The notes beneath the pieces were generated by a model. The model saw nothing but the letters and a program-made list of their open reading frames with translations. It did no database searches and had not been told where the DNA came from. DNA of 60,468 nt from a virus, in the IMG/VR virus record IMGVR_UViG_3300025428_000005, positions 1 through 60,468 of that record; one strand, written 5' to 3'. Shown in pieces: positions 19,466-28,232 of this stretch. Position numbers and translations under genes: made by a program. The stretch's first letter is position 1. Every line of letters starts with the position of its first letter.

Positions 19466-20326
19466 TTAAGATAAGTACTTTATTGCTGCAGAATAACCTG
19501 ACAAATAAAGCGATTCTTTTTCTATAGAAGTTATTTTAAAATCTGTAGCAGATATACCTAACGAATCTACTAGGATAGTACGTTGTAAATCTTGCTTAGA
19601 TTTGGCTAATACACTATTTTGAGCATTCAAAGACATATTTACTAGAGCTATAAAGTACTTTTTAATGTTACCTTTACCTATTTTATCTAGAGGTTGTGGC
19701 TGCCCTAAGTCACCAAAGTGTACTCCTAAGGTCTCAGGATTTGGACCATCTTCATCAAATGCTCCTATAGGGTAATTTAAGGACACTCCTGCATCTACAT
19801 AAGTCTTACCTGTGTTAGGTATTACAAATGCTTGAAAGAAGCCTGGAATAGCCATAGAGGCTCTTATAGCGTAGATGATAGGCATACTAGGTGTAAGATG
19901 TGCATCAAATTGATCTACAGATTGTGTATCTAAACAAGATGCAAATACAGTTAGTTCTTTATAGCCTTTATCTTGTAAGTCTTTGAAGGTAGTTAACTCA
20001 TTACCTGTTTTATCTTTAACTAATTTCTTAAGCCAGTTTAAGAATGTACTACCAGGGTTTACGCCGTAATTTAGTATAATAGATGGTATATTCCACCAGC
20101 TACCATCTTCAAAGGTAGAGAAGTCTGTGTTACCTATTATTGTTTTAATCTCTAAAGGAGTATAACCTAGGCATATTAAACTACCTACAATAGATCCTGC
20201 GGAACTACCACCAACTCTTTTAACGTTAGATGATAGCCCCTTTGAATCTATGGCAGCCCATGCCCCAGCTTCTGCAATACCCCTTATACCACAGCCTACT
20301 AGTACTAAATTACGTATAACTACCAT
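19466..20326 (-). CDS. Patatin-like phospholipase
   Basis: A 286-residue patatin-family acyl hydrolase. The catalytic pair is visible: nucleophile Ser42 in GGSSAGS (GxSxG) and Asp178 in VDAG. The oxyanion-hole loop is GCGIRG (11-16). Length is that of a bare patatin domain. No signal peptide is seen, so the enzyme is probably made in the cytoplasm and would need membrane damage to reach outer lipids. It follows four small membrane or membrane-associated proteins with 4-nt spacing and sits between the fibre/lysis region and the neck genes. A role in breaking host membranes at lysis is inferred; a role during entry as a virion enzyme is the alternative. Confidence 0.85.
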   Translation of the reverse strand: MVVIRNLVLVGCGIRGIAEAGAWAAIDSKGLSSNVKRVGGSSAGSIVGSLICLGYTPLEIKTIIGNTDFSTFEDGSWWNIPSIILNYGVNPGSTFLNWLKKLVKDKTGNELTTFKDLQDKGYKELTVFASCLDTQSVDQFDAHLTPSMPIIYAIRASMAIPGFFQAFVIPNTGKTYVDAGVSLNYPIGAFDEDGPNPETLGVHFGDLGQPQPLDKIGKGNIKKYFIALVNMSLNAQNSVLAKSKQDLQRTILVDSLGISATDFKITSIEKESLYLSGYSAAIKYLS

Positions 20327-20330
20327 ACAG

Positions 20331-20600
20331 TTATTTTTTATCTACGAGAGGTTCTACTACTTTTTTAACTTCTGCGGTTAGCAAATCTGCATTAGAGTTA
20401 GATAACCAAGTGTGTGCTAAGTAAGGTACTGCTGCAAATACTACAGCAAATAAAACAGGTTTAAACTCTACTAGAGTAGTTGGGATGTGTTGTGCTTGTT
20501 CCCAAGACAATACAAATCCACTAACTGCACCTATTACAGCTAAACCTAAGCCTTTAAGCCATTCTTTTTTATTTACTTTGAATAATTCTGATGGTTCCAT
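20331..20600 (-). CDS. Small membrane protein, holin-like topology
   Basis: An 89-residue protein with two hydrophobic segments (about 14-33 and 50-66), a basic N-terminus and a charged C-terminal helix. It is 2 nt from the upstream gene and 4 nt from the patatin gene. Topology and place fit a holin or membrane anchor working with the patatin enzyme. A different holin-like gene overlaps the endolysin at 25.4 kb, so its exact job is unclear. Confidence 0.6.
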   Translation of the reverse strand: MEPSELFKVNKKEWLKGLGLAVIGAVSGFVLSWEQAQHIPTTLVEFKPVLFAVVFAAVPYLAHTWLSNSNADLLTAEVKKVVEPLVDKK

Positions 20601-20602
20601 GA

Positions 20603-20896
20603 TTAGTTAGTTTTAGGGATTATTGATTGTGCTACATTGATAACTGCTTCTGCGGCTAATGCAATAGCTTTAGCATCACCTGATAATGCAGGTACTTGTG
20701 CTAATAGTTTAACTACAGTTAGGAAATCATCTTCTACTGCATTACCTGTCTTAGGTAAGTCTTGACCTTTAATAGCTAATTCTGTGTTAACTAAGAAAGG
20801 TATAATTGCTTCAGCATCTTTTACTAAGATAACTACCTCATGTTCTACTGCAGTTATAACTGCTTTAATCTTTTGCTCAAATTTTAATAAGCTCAT
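20603..20896 (-). CDS. Small amphipathic helical protein
   Basis: A 97-residue protein of alternating hydrophobic and charged helices (AVITAVEHEVVILVKDAEA near 12-30; an Ala-rich helix near 70-90). No clear transmembrane segment or family. Its ATG overlaps the stop of the lipoprotein-like gene upstream. Being in a row of membrane-related genes before the patatin gene suggests a membrane-surface role, which I cannot prove. Confidence 0.6.
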   Translation of the reverse strand: MSLLKFEQKIKAVITAVEHEVVILVKDAEAIIPFLVNTELAIKGQDLPKTGNAVEDDFLTVVKLLAQVPALSGDAKAIALAAEAVINVAQSIIPKTN

Positions 20897-21093
20897 TTTA
20901 TTTGGTTTAAAAGGTTTAATTCTAATTGTGATTGTTTTACAAAAGCAATATCTACACTATCTGTGCTGTGATATGATAGCTGTCCATGCCTAATATGTTT
21001 CTTAGGTGTACAACCCATAGTAAATATAAAGAATATAAATACTACTATAACTATAAATATAATAGCTATAAAATCTCTTAAGTCTCTATTCAT
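20893..21093 (-). CDS. Small lipoprotein-like membrane protein
   Basis: A 66-residue protein with one long hydrophobic segment (9-26) ending in MGC, with Cys28 as a possible lipidation site though the lipobox (FTMGC) is not canonical. The rest is a short soluble tail. It overlaps its neighbours by 4-8 nt on each side. An outer- or inner-membrane spanin-like role in the lysis region is a reasonable guess. Confidence 0.55.
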   Translation of the reverse strand: MNRDLRDFIAIIFIVIVVFIFFIFTMGCTPKKHIRHGQLSYHSTDSVDIAFVKQSQLELNLLNQIK

Positions 21094-21160
21094 CGTATTC
21101 TAAGGCTTTAACTATTACTGATCCAATACCTAAACAAATGGCTATAACTAGTACAGACAT
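21086..21160 (-). CDS. Tiny membrane peptide
   Basis: A 24-residue reading frame (ATG 21160, TAG at 21088) made almost entirely of one hydrophobic helix (MSVLVIAICLGIGSVIVKAL) and an acidic tail. It fills the otherwise empty space between two genes, overlapping the next by 8 nt. Coding is supported by packing and composition only. Confidence 0.4.
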   Translation of the reverse strand: MSVLVIAICLGIGSVIVKALEYDE

Positions 21161-21161
21161 G

Positions 21162-21521
21162 TTAAGGATGAGTTTGAAGAAGTCTGTGCACATTCTTTGC
21201 GCTATCAACTACACTAGCATCTTGCTGAAATAAGGCTCTAAGCATCTGCCCTACTTGTGAAGATTGAAGTGTGTCGTATTTAGTGCCATATCGTGAGTAA
21301 AAACAATCTTTACCCAATGCTGCTAGTTTTCCATTAGGGCCAATTTTATCAATAGCATAGGTTACAACAATTACGTTATCTTTTGCACTTACTTTGAATT
21401 CCCAAATGTCTAATCTTTGAGTTGTTCCAGTAGTGTCTGTGTCAATAACTTTAGAAGCGATTGGCGCTTGTGCTGTTGCAAACAAAGGCAAGAATAGCAC
21501 TAATAATAATAGTTTTTTCAT
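21162..21521 (-). CDS. Secreted protein with Bacteroidota-type signal peptide
   Basis: A 119-residue protein starting with a clear signal peptide (MKKLLLLVLFLPLFATAQA) of the Bacteroidota type ending in AQ. The mature part is a mixed alpha/beta domain without a motif I know. It follows the signal-peptide-bearing fibre by 2 nt and precedes the small membrane genes. Export to the periplasm or cell surface of the infected host is predicted. It could act in superinfection exclusion or envelope change; the sequence does not say. Confidence 0.7.
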   Translation of the reverse strand: MKKLLLLVLFLPLFATAQAPIASKVIDTDTTGTTQRLDIWEFKVSAKDNVIVVTYAIDKIGPNGKLAALGKDCFYSRYGTKYDTLQSSQVGQMLRALFQQDASVVDSAKNVHRLLQTHP

Positions 21522-21523
21522 TT

Positions 21524-24025
21524 TTAGTAAGGTCTAATGATGTGATAAGTTAAAGTTGAGTTGTCTGTTGTTACTGTACTTCCTGCTGTGTTTATGGCGG
21601 TTATTGTTAGTGTATTTGTGGTACATACTGCGGTGTAAATACCACTTATTGTTCCCGATGCTGATGTTATCTGAACAAATGCCCTATCTGTGGAAGCGAG
21701 ACCCGATATAGTTACGGCTACCGTACCACTTGATAACGTTGCATCACCAAACATATCCCCTGCTGACCCCTTGTGAAGCCTTAATGTGTAACCTACCGAT
21801 GCGCACGCAATATCTCCACCTTTGACATCAAGCAAATATGAGCCTGTGGTTTGTCCTATCACAACGTGTGTAACAGAGGTGTTTCCAAGTACTATGGTGT
21901 TGGATGCTCCTATGGTGATACCTTGACCAAGGCATGATGAGTTGGCTATTGACCCACTCGATACGTCCGATGATGCACCTACTATTGTGTTGTTGCTTCC
22001 TGTGGTAAGTGTTGAACCTGCCGTTATGCCTAAGAGGGTGTTGCTTGAACCTGTGGTAAGATTATATCCACCTTGGTAGCCATTAACGGTATTATTACTA
22101 CCTGTAAATCCTGTATTACCTGCTGACGAAGTATACAATGCTTGTGCACCCACTGCAGTATTATTTGCTCCTCCTGTTACATTATATCCACTCTGGCAAC
22201 CGGCAAATGTGTTGTTGCTTCCTGTTATGCCTGCTGAATAGTATGCCGATTGCGACCCTAGGCAAGTGTTGTTTGAACCTGTTGTTGGCCCTCCAGCTTG
22301 AAAACCGAGCGTAAGATTATAAGTAGATGAACTGTTTGTTCCAGCAGTTGAGTAATCGCCAATTGCTATATTATAGCTACTTGTACCTACGTTTGATTGA
22401 TAACCTATACAAATATTATGAGAACCTGTCACAACTGCATTATCAAACGCTTGACGACCAATGCCAATATTGCTTCCTCCTGTTACATTCCTGCCAGCTT
22501 CTACACCAAACATTGTATTATAACTACCTGTGGTGTTACCATACAAAGCGTAGCTACCAAAAGAAGTGTTTGAATATGTTAAATCAATTGAACCTGATTT
22601 AATACCGTTGGTTTTAAACATCAATCCTACGTTGTCCGTAGTACCTATGAAGTTTGTACCTACTGTTGTACCGCTATTGCCTGTTAACCCCCAGCCTGAA
22701 CTACCATTCTGCTTAACCCAATATTGTGTTGCAATCCTTGCACCATTGGAATTGCCTGTTGTTGTGTCGACTTTAAAGAGACGTGGTTTGGCGGCCGTTA
22801 TTTTAAGACCCCATGAGTTTGCTATACCGCTATCCCCTACAAGTGTTCCATAGGAAAAAGTACCACTACCATTATTGTATAGATACCCTGTTGAGTTGCT
22901 TAACGAACCGATAGAGGTAAGGTTGGTATATGCCGCTTGATATTGAGGTACATTAAGCGTGTTGCTTGAAAATGTCGCAGCACCGCTCGTTCCTGTTGTT
23001 GTGAGGCTGATATTCTTTTGATAAGGATATAAAGCACTTGTGAGCCTACCTTTACTCACCAACCCTGTTGATAGTGTGGTATCTGCCTTAAACACCCTTG
23101 GTTTAGAGGCTGTTATTCTTATTCCATAGCCTGATGCAGCACCGCTATCACTTGAAGCAGTTGTCCAACCTAATGTACCTGCATTATCTGTACTGTATAA
23201 TACTTGACCTGTTGATGCTTGAGTTGCAGGTAGAGTAAGTGTTAAATTACCTGATGGAGAACCTGGTACAATAGTATTTGTATAGACATTATTTCCATTG
23301 TAAAATATCAATGAACCATTGTAATTTGAAGCACTTCCTGTGGATAAACTAACGTCACCTAATACTCCTGCGGCTTCAAGTGTATTACCAAGTACAACGC
23401 TTTTTGTAGCACCTACATAAGGTACAAATTGCTTACCTGCCCTTGTTTGACTTTCTATAACTGTGGTATCTGCATACAAAGTGATTTTAGTACCGCTTGT
23501 GCTTTTCTTTAATCCATATCCATTAACAACAGCACTATCCACATAAATAGGAATGTTCAGAGTACTACCAACTAATGTAGCAGCACCACTTGCGCCTGTT
23601 GTTGTAAGACTAATTGATTTTTGATAAGGTACAAGTGCTTTTGTTAACCTTGATTGACTCGCTGCAATTGTCGTATCTAGTGTTACTACACGAGGTTTAG
23701 CTACAGATATTCTTACACCATACCCAGAAGTTACGCCAGAGTCACCACTAGAAGTTATAGGTGCCCATGTAGCATTACCTACACCATCTGAAGTCATTAC
23801 GTAACCATTAATTGGTGTACCATAACTATACTTCAATTGACCACTCATAGTACCACCTAACTTCCATGCATTGTATAATGTGTAGAAGCTATTGGTTAAA
23901 TTAGTTCCTTTAGGTACACTACCTGTACCCCATAAAGTATCTATTCTACCTAAAGAAATATAACTCTGCGAATACCCTAAAGTACTAAGTAAGACAAATA
24001 ATACTATATATAAATACTTCTTCAT
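21524..24025 (-). CDS. Repeat fibre / trimeric adhesin-like protein with signal peptide
   Basis: The frame is open from 24106, but the ATG at 24025, 2 nt after the upstream stop, begins an evident signal peptide (MKKYLYIVLFVLLSTLGYSQ), so this start (833 residues) is chosen. The shaft has four related modules containing YGxxI...KPR...DTT and SLTTTGxSGAAT. Next comes a long array of GSNNT and TAxGxxA repeats like those of YadA heads (trimeric autotransporters), then a C-terminal beta domain. Such repeats form trimers in phage fibres. A signal peptide is unusual for a phage fibre and would place the protein outside the host. The second half looks less AT-rich than its neighbours, consistent with recent acquisition. 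Confidence 0.8.
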   Translation of the reverse strand: MKKYLYIVLFVLLSTLGYSQSYISLGRIDTLWGTGSVPKGTNLTNSFYTLYNAWKLGGTMSGQLKYSYGTPINGYVMTSDGVGNATWAPITSSGDSGVTSGYGVRISVAKPRVVTLDTTIAASQSRLTKALVPYQKSISLTTTGASGAATLVGSTLNIPIYVDSAVVNGYGLKKSTSGTKITLYADTTVIESQTRAGKQFVPYVGATKSVVLGNTLEAAGVLGDVSLSTGSASNYNGSLIFYNGNNVYTNTIVPGSPSGNLTLTLPATQASTGQVLYSTDNAGTLGWTTASSDSGAASGYGIRITASKPRVFKADTTLSTGLVSKGRLTSALYPYQKNISLTTTGTSGAATFSSNTLNVPQYQAAYTNLTSIGSLSNSTGYLYNNGSGTFSYGTLVGDSGIANSWGLKITAAKPRLFKVDTTTGNSNGARIATQYWVKQNGSSGWGLTGNSGTTVGTNFIGTTDNVGLMFKTNGIKSGSIDLTYSNTSFGSYALYGNTTGSYNTMFGVEAGRNVTGGSNIGIGRQAFDNAVVTGSHNICIGYQSNVGTSSYNIAIGDYSTAGTNSSSTYNLTLGFQAGGPTTGSNNTCLGSQSAYYSAGITGSNNTFAGCQSGYNVTGGANNTAVGAQALYTSSAGNTGFTGSNNTVNGYQGGYNLTTGSSNTLLGITAGSTLTTGSNNTIVGASSDVSSGSIANSSCLGQGITIGASNTIVLGNTSVTHVVIGQTTGSYLLDVKGGDIACASVGYTLRLHKGSAGDMFGDATLSSGTVAVTISGLASTDRAFVQITSASGTISGIYTAVCTTNTLTITAINTAGSTVTTDNSTLTYHIIRPY
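21960..22540 (-). repeat. Degenerate tandem repeat coding for YadA-head-like motifs
   Basis: Within the fibre gene, the DNA coding for (T)GSNNT-type motifs recurs roughly every 40-80 bases with variations. It codes for left-handed parallel beta-roll repeats of the kind found in trimeric adhesin heads. Such arrays favour recombination and change in repeat number. Boundaries are approximate. Confidence 0.65.
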
Positions 24026-24027
24026 AG

Positions 24028-24414
24028 TTAAGGAATTAAAGTCCAAGTACCTTGTACTAAACAAATAAATGAGGCAGTATTGCCAGTTGCTAAAGGATAT
24101 ACCCAAGGTTGATTAACAGACTGTCCGTAGAATGTTTCACCTGTAAAAGGGTATACATTTAAATCTTTAGTGCCTCTATTCTGTACTACCATAATCATAT
24201 TAACTATACTAGGTAATAATCTTACAGAATCTTCATTATTAGCTACTGTATCTACAAAGTTATACACAGAAGTTAATTGTGTAGCACTTGCTTGACCACC
24301 ACCTGCATAAGCTGTAATACCTGATGTTTGTAGGCTAGTAATATAACCTGACATATAAGTATTATTACTTGTAATAAGTAAAGCTCCTGTACTATCAAAT
24401 ACTTTCCAAGCCAT
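24028..24414 (-). CDS. Fibre-region structural protein
   Basis: A 128-residue beta-rich protein without signal peptide, ending 3 nt before the chosen start of the signal-peptide fibre. Composition (Thr, Ser, Asn, Tyr) resembles nearby fibre parts. It may be a fibre tip or adaptor; no motif is recognisable. Confidence 0.6.
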   Translation of the reverse strand: MAWKVFDSTGALLITSNNTYMSGYITSLQTSGITAYAGGGQASATQLTSVYNFVDTVANNEDSVRLLPSIVNMIMVVQNRGTKDLNVYPFTGETFYGQSVNQPWVYPLATGNTASFICLVQGTWTLIP

Positions 24415-24416
24415 AA

Positions 24417-25010
24417 TTACTGTATTAAATTCTCTACACCATTAATAGTATAATCTACACCACCATCTACAGAGCTTATAGCTACTATAGAATCACCGCT
24501 ATTTAAAGCTACAATACCATCCTCTTGTGCGAAGTGACTTACATTCAAAGCCATATTCACAGGACTTATAGCGTAGTTATTACCTGCAACTTGTTTATAT
24601 ACTGTCATGTAAACTGGTGAACTTTGATTATTAGAGAAAGTCATTAATCTAATAGAAGTTGTATATCCAGTAGGTACAGTATATAATGTAGTAATTGCAG
24701 CTCCTATAACTCCTGTACCTAAGTCTTTTTGTGCCATTGTGTCTTCTGAATTAGCTGTTAGATCTATAATTAACTCATTACCTGAAGATCTAACACCATT
24801 ACCTACGTAATGTATTACATTTGTATCACCTTGATTTGAGAGAACTTTACCATTATTCTTAATTGCAAACTTCTGATGCTTCGTATCATACAAAGATAAT
24901 GTACCATCTTTGTTACCTATATATGATACATTGTTTGTTGTATCTGTATATATAGTATTGTATGAGGCAAGTCTCTTGTAGTTAAGTTGAGTTATTTGTT
25001 CTCTAGTCAT
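24417..25010 (-). CDS. Fibre-region structural protein
   Basis: A 197-residue protein with a short polar N-terminus and a beta-rich C-terminal domain. It begins 1 nt after the endolysin stop and ends 2 nt before the next gene. Likely an appendage component by context; family unknown to me. Confidence 0.6.
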   Translation of the reverse strand: MTREQITQLNYKRLASYNTIYTDTTNNVSYIGNKDGTLSLYDTKHQKFAIKNNGKVLSNQGDTNVIHYVGNGVRSSGNELIIDLTANSEDTMAQKDLGTGVIGAAITTLYTVPTGYTTSIRLMTFSNNQSSPVYMTVYKQVAGNNYAISPVNMALNVSHFAQEDGIVALNSGDSIVAISSVDGGVDYTINGVENLIQ

Positions 25011-25011
25011 A

Positions 25012-25494
25012 CTAAGGTATTAATATATACCCACTATCATCTACTTTACCTGATGTTTTAAGTTCTAAGGCTTGGGCTAATGTTAAACCAAGCATCTTTT
25101 CTACGTGATCATTATCTTTAAATGTAGCCCAATCACCACCCCAAACCCACCCTTTATACTTGAAACTATTAACTACTTCTAACCAATCTGAAGTAGCCGC
25201 ATGTCCTAAATGCTCGGTCATATCAAAGCTTACAGAGCCATCTTTATGATGTAAACAAAAATCTATAGCTAACCCAAAATTATGAGGTGATTGCCCTCCT
25301 TTAGCTTGTGTAACTATCTTACCTGGAGCAGTTCTACCTTGTGCATATAAAGCATCTTGTTCTGCAAATGTACGTAATCCTTGAGTAATACGTATATCTA
25401 CTCCTGTAGCTTCTATAGAGTTAATTATCTCTGAAACTTCAGCTCTTAGCTTTGGATGTAAAAGCGCTAAACGGGCGATACTTATTGTGTCCAT
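25012..25494 (-). CDS. Endolysin: M15-family (VanY-like) zinc peptidase
   Basis: A 160-residue peptidase cutting peptide cross-links or stems in peptidoglycan. The family signature is complete: GLRTFAEQDALYAQGR (39-54), the SPHNFGLAIDF block (69-79) with zinc ligands His71 and Asp78, and a WGGDWATFKDNDH block with third ligand His130. No signal peptide, so a holin is needed for release. Its start overlaps the holin-like gene upstream by 56 nt, the usual holin-endolysin arrangement. Confidence 0.9.
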   Translation of the reverse strand: MDTISIARLALLHPKLRAEVSEIINSIEATGVDIRITQGLRTFAEQDALYAQGRTAPGKIVTQAKGGQSPHNFGLAIDFCLHHKDGSVSFDMTEHLGHAATSDWLEVVNSFKYKGWVWGGDWATFKDNDHVEKMLGLTLAQALELKTSGKVDDSGYILIP

Positions 25495-25693
25495 AAATTC
25501 TGTTTCTTCTGCGTCTTACGGCTGGTTTAGTAAAAAATCTGTCATATATTTCAAATGACCACTTCCAAATAGTATAGAATATAGTAAGCACTAAAGCTAT
25601 AACTCCTAAGTAAGCTTGTATACTACCTAATAAAGCACTAGATATGAATGCTAATAAAACATCTGTCTTGTCTATTACTTTATGTACGCTCAT
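25439..25693 (-). CDS. Holin-like membrane protein
   Basis: An 84-residue protein with a 30-residue hydrophobic region (about 12-43, one or two membrane segments) and a strongly basic C-terminus with RRRR near 60. Overlap with the endolysin start and this topology point to the holin that lets the endolysin reach peptidoglycan. Confidence 0.7.
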   Translation of the reverse strand: MSVHKVIDKTDVLLAFISSALLGSIQAYLGVIALVLTIFYTIWKWSFEIYDRFFTKPAVRRRRNRIYGHNKYRPFSAFTSKAKS

Positions 25694-25712
25694 AGGTATC
25701 TGTAGTTATAAG

Positions 25713-26087
25713 TTAGCTAGCGTAAAAATAATGTACGTGAATAGTGTGTGTTTTACCTGAAGTTACGCCTATGATTTGTGCATTCTGAATATTAGTTACA
25801 TTTGTAACAACTAATACTTCTTCATCATTCAAAGGAGAACCTACAGAACTAGTTGGTGCTGTGCCATCTAATCTGAATCTAACTACTTTAAGACTCGCAG
25901 CTTGGGAAGCATCTGCCTCTATCCTAATAAGTGCGTATGTAGCATGGCTAGGTGCAGTAGGTAAACTAACTGCAGCAGAGTTTGTTACAGTTGTATAAGC
26001 ATAAGATATACACTGTTTACCTTTGTCTTGTGATATTGAGAAACTTAATTGGCTTTGTAAAAGCTGCTCTGCTCTTGAATCTATCAT
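25713..26087 (-). CDS. Fibre-region structural protein
   Basis: A 124-residue beta-rich protein with a short N-terminal helix. It lies 11 nt after the repeat fibre gene and 19 nt before the holin. Probably a small fibre or baseplate piece; no catalytic or binding motif is seen. Confidence 0.6.
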   Translation of the reverse strand: MIDSRAEQLLQSQLSFSISQDKGKQCISYAYTTVTNSAAVSLPTAPSHATYALIRIEADASQAASLKVVRFRLDGTAPTSSVGSPLNDEEVLVVTNVTNIQNAQIIGVTSGKTHTIHVHYFYAS

Positions 26088-26098
26088 GATATTTTAGT

Positions 26099-27466
26099 TT
26101 ATCTGTTAACTAATACTGGGATATGTATCCATGCCTTACCTGCAGTTAAGTTAGCTGTACCTATAGTTATAGTTACGTTAGCTACTCCTACTAAGTTTAA
26201 AGTGTTTCCTATAGTACCTAATTTAAGAACTCCTGCAGCTGCGTTATAAGGTGTTGCTGAAATAGCTGTAGCTGTATCAAATGCTGTGTTATAATTTGAA
26301 CCTCCAGCTACATTAATACCCCAAGATACTGTAGCACTTCCTCCTGATGTAAATACAGTAAGTGTTTCTATAATAGCTTGTTGTGATCCTATAATAACTC
26401 CAGAAGGTATTGGAGCGCCGGATAAAGTAATAGTACCAGTAGCACCGCCTATTGAACTAAAGTCATATAAATAAGAATACCATCTTAAATACATGTCAGG
26501 TCCATAACTATTATGTGGTAAATATTTAGGCGATATATAAACTGATGTACCATTAGTAGCATCTTGCTTATACTCAATAGCTTGTGTTAAATGTAACCCA
26601 GGTTGATAAACAGGTCCTGGATATTGGTAAGTAAGTGTATATCCAGTAGATACATTTAAACCTGCTTGATATATTGTAAAATGTTGATCGTATGTAGTTG
26701 AAGTAGCTACGTTAATTGTCTTACTAGAACTTGCGCTGTAAGAATTAAATACTTGAGTACTTTGCGAGGTACCTGGTGTAAGTGTTAAAGAACTACCTGA
26801 TATAGTAGATATTAAACCATAGCCTACTCTAGAATCCCAATTAGCTTGTTCGGTTAAATAAAGTTTAGTAACTGCGTCTTGGTTAGATACAGGGTTAGCT
26901 AAGTTACTTGCAAGTTGTGAATTAAATCCTACCGCACTGGTTGGGCTAGGTAAAGTAGATAAAGTTAAAGCATCTACGTAAGCTTTTGTAGAAGCATCTG
27001 TAGAAGCAGTAGGTGTTCCAAGGTTAGTTAATTTATAACCACCCATTGACTGTGCTGCAGTGAATGCATTAGTCCCAGCTGCCAATATGGCAGTATACCC
27101 ATTACCTCCGGCTGCAAGGAGCACTTGATCCCAGTTAACTGAATCACCTGTAGCACTACCTGCACCCATACCTGTATGCTTATATCCACCCATAGGTTGA
27201 TTAGCTGTATAAGTAACAGTACCTGTAGGCTGTATAGACCCATTAGCTAAAGTTGTTACAGTTGTAATAGCACTAGATCTATTAGATGTTTCTGTGGCTA
27301 TAGCTGAAGTAAGTGTACTATCTGCACTGGCTCTTGCGGTAGCTTCTAAGCTATTAATTTGAGTAATAGTCATTTTTGCAGAAGTACCACTTTGGCTAAC
27401 TTCTAATACATCACTTGCGTTAACTGTACTAGCTGCGTTTAATTGATCTATAGTTTGGAATGACAT
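26099..27466 (-). CDS. Tail fibre protein
   Basis: The frame is open from 27526, but the ATG at 27466, directly after the upstream stop codon, gives a better start and a 455-residue protein. It holds the phage-fibre repeat MGGYKxTxxG followed by AS(T)DAxTKxYVD, seen twice near residues 90-170, as in many fibres that join shaft segments. A long beta-rich C-terminal half is the likely host-contacting part. Confidence 0.75.
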   Translation of the reverse strand: MSFQTIDQLNAASTVNASDVLEVSQSGTSAKMTITQINSLEATARASADSTLTSAIATETSNRSSAITTVTTLANGSIQPTGTVTYTANQPMGGYKHTGMGAGSATGDSVNWDQVLLAAGGNGYTAILAAGTNAFTAAQSMGGYKLTNLGTPTASTDASTKAYVDALTLSTLPSPTSAVGFNSQLASNLANPVSNQDAVTKLYLTEQANWDSRVGYGLISTISGSSLTLTPGTSQSTQVFNSYSASSSKTINVATSTTYDQHFTIYQAGLNVSTGYTLTYQYPGPVYQPGLHLTQAIEYKQDATNGTSVYISPKYLPHNSYGPDMYLRWYSYLYDFSSIGGATGTITLSGAPIPSGVIIGSQQAIIETLTVFTSGGSATVSWGINVAGGSNYNTAFDTATAISATPYNAAAGVLKLGTIGNTLNLVGVANVTITIGTANLTAGKAWIHIPVLVNR

Positions 27467-27467
27467 A

Positions 27468-28232
27468 TTAAGGTGTATAAGTGTTAAATACTCTATTAGC
27501 TCCTGTAGATGTTTGTCTATAACCACCTGTAGAAGCTGCTCTACCTACTACACCTATTGGTGCATTTAGTAGTGGTGCTGTATAAGTATAACCTAAAGGT
27601 TTAAAAGCTACTTTAATATCTTTTGAAATATCTTCAAATATTTTAATGTACTGTGCATCTGTTAAACAGTTGCTAATACTTGATGCTGTAACAGCTGTAA
27701 TTCCACCTACAAAGTAAGAACCTAATGTAGGAGCTACAATACCTGGTTTAGAAGAACCCACAGCTGTGAATGTAATATACCATACATTATTTGGTGTACT
27801 ACCTTGACCTACAGGGGCTTGCACATATATAGCTTGATTAGTTAAATCTAATGAACAAGTTAATCCTGTTGTAGTATCTGCATTAATTAAGTTATACAGG
27901 CTAGTCATTGCTGCACTTATACTAGCACTTGTAGATGAAGTATAAGTAGGTAATGTACTACCTGTAAAAGTCATTACTAATTGAAAGCTAGTCCCTGGAG
28001 TCCAGCTAGAGTAGTCATACTTACTATGCGCTCTAACTTCTGTAACAGGTGTTTTTATATCTTCTAGTACTCGTAATCTATTAATTAAAGTTTCTAGTTC
28101 ATAAAAACCTTTAGTTATACTATCACCACCATAAGACAATTGAGCTACTAAAAGTTGTGTTTTTAATGCAGCAACTTTAGCACCTAATTGTAATCTAGTA
28201 GTAACATCTGTATTTAATAGAATAGTGCTCAT
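27468..28232 (-). CDS. Appendage structural protein
   Basis: A 254-residue protein with an N-terminal helical region (10-60) and a Thr/Ser-rich beta domain. Its ATG overlaps the last base of the upstream collagen-like gene. Likely an adaptor between the head or tail and fibres, inferred from place and composition. Confidence 0.6.
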   Translation of the reverse strand: MSTILLNTDVTTRLQLGAKVAALKTQLLVAQLSYGGDSITKGFYELETLINRLRVLEDIKTPVTEVRAHSKYDYSSWTPGTSFQLVMTFTGSTLPTYTSSTSASISAAMTSLYNLINADTTTGLTCSLDLTNQAIYVQAPVGQGSTPNNVWYITFTAVGSSKPGIVAPTLGSYFVGGITAVTASSISNCLTDAQYIKIFEDISKDIKVAFKPLGYTYTAPLLNAPIGVVGRAASTGGYRQTSTGANRVFNTYTP

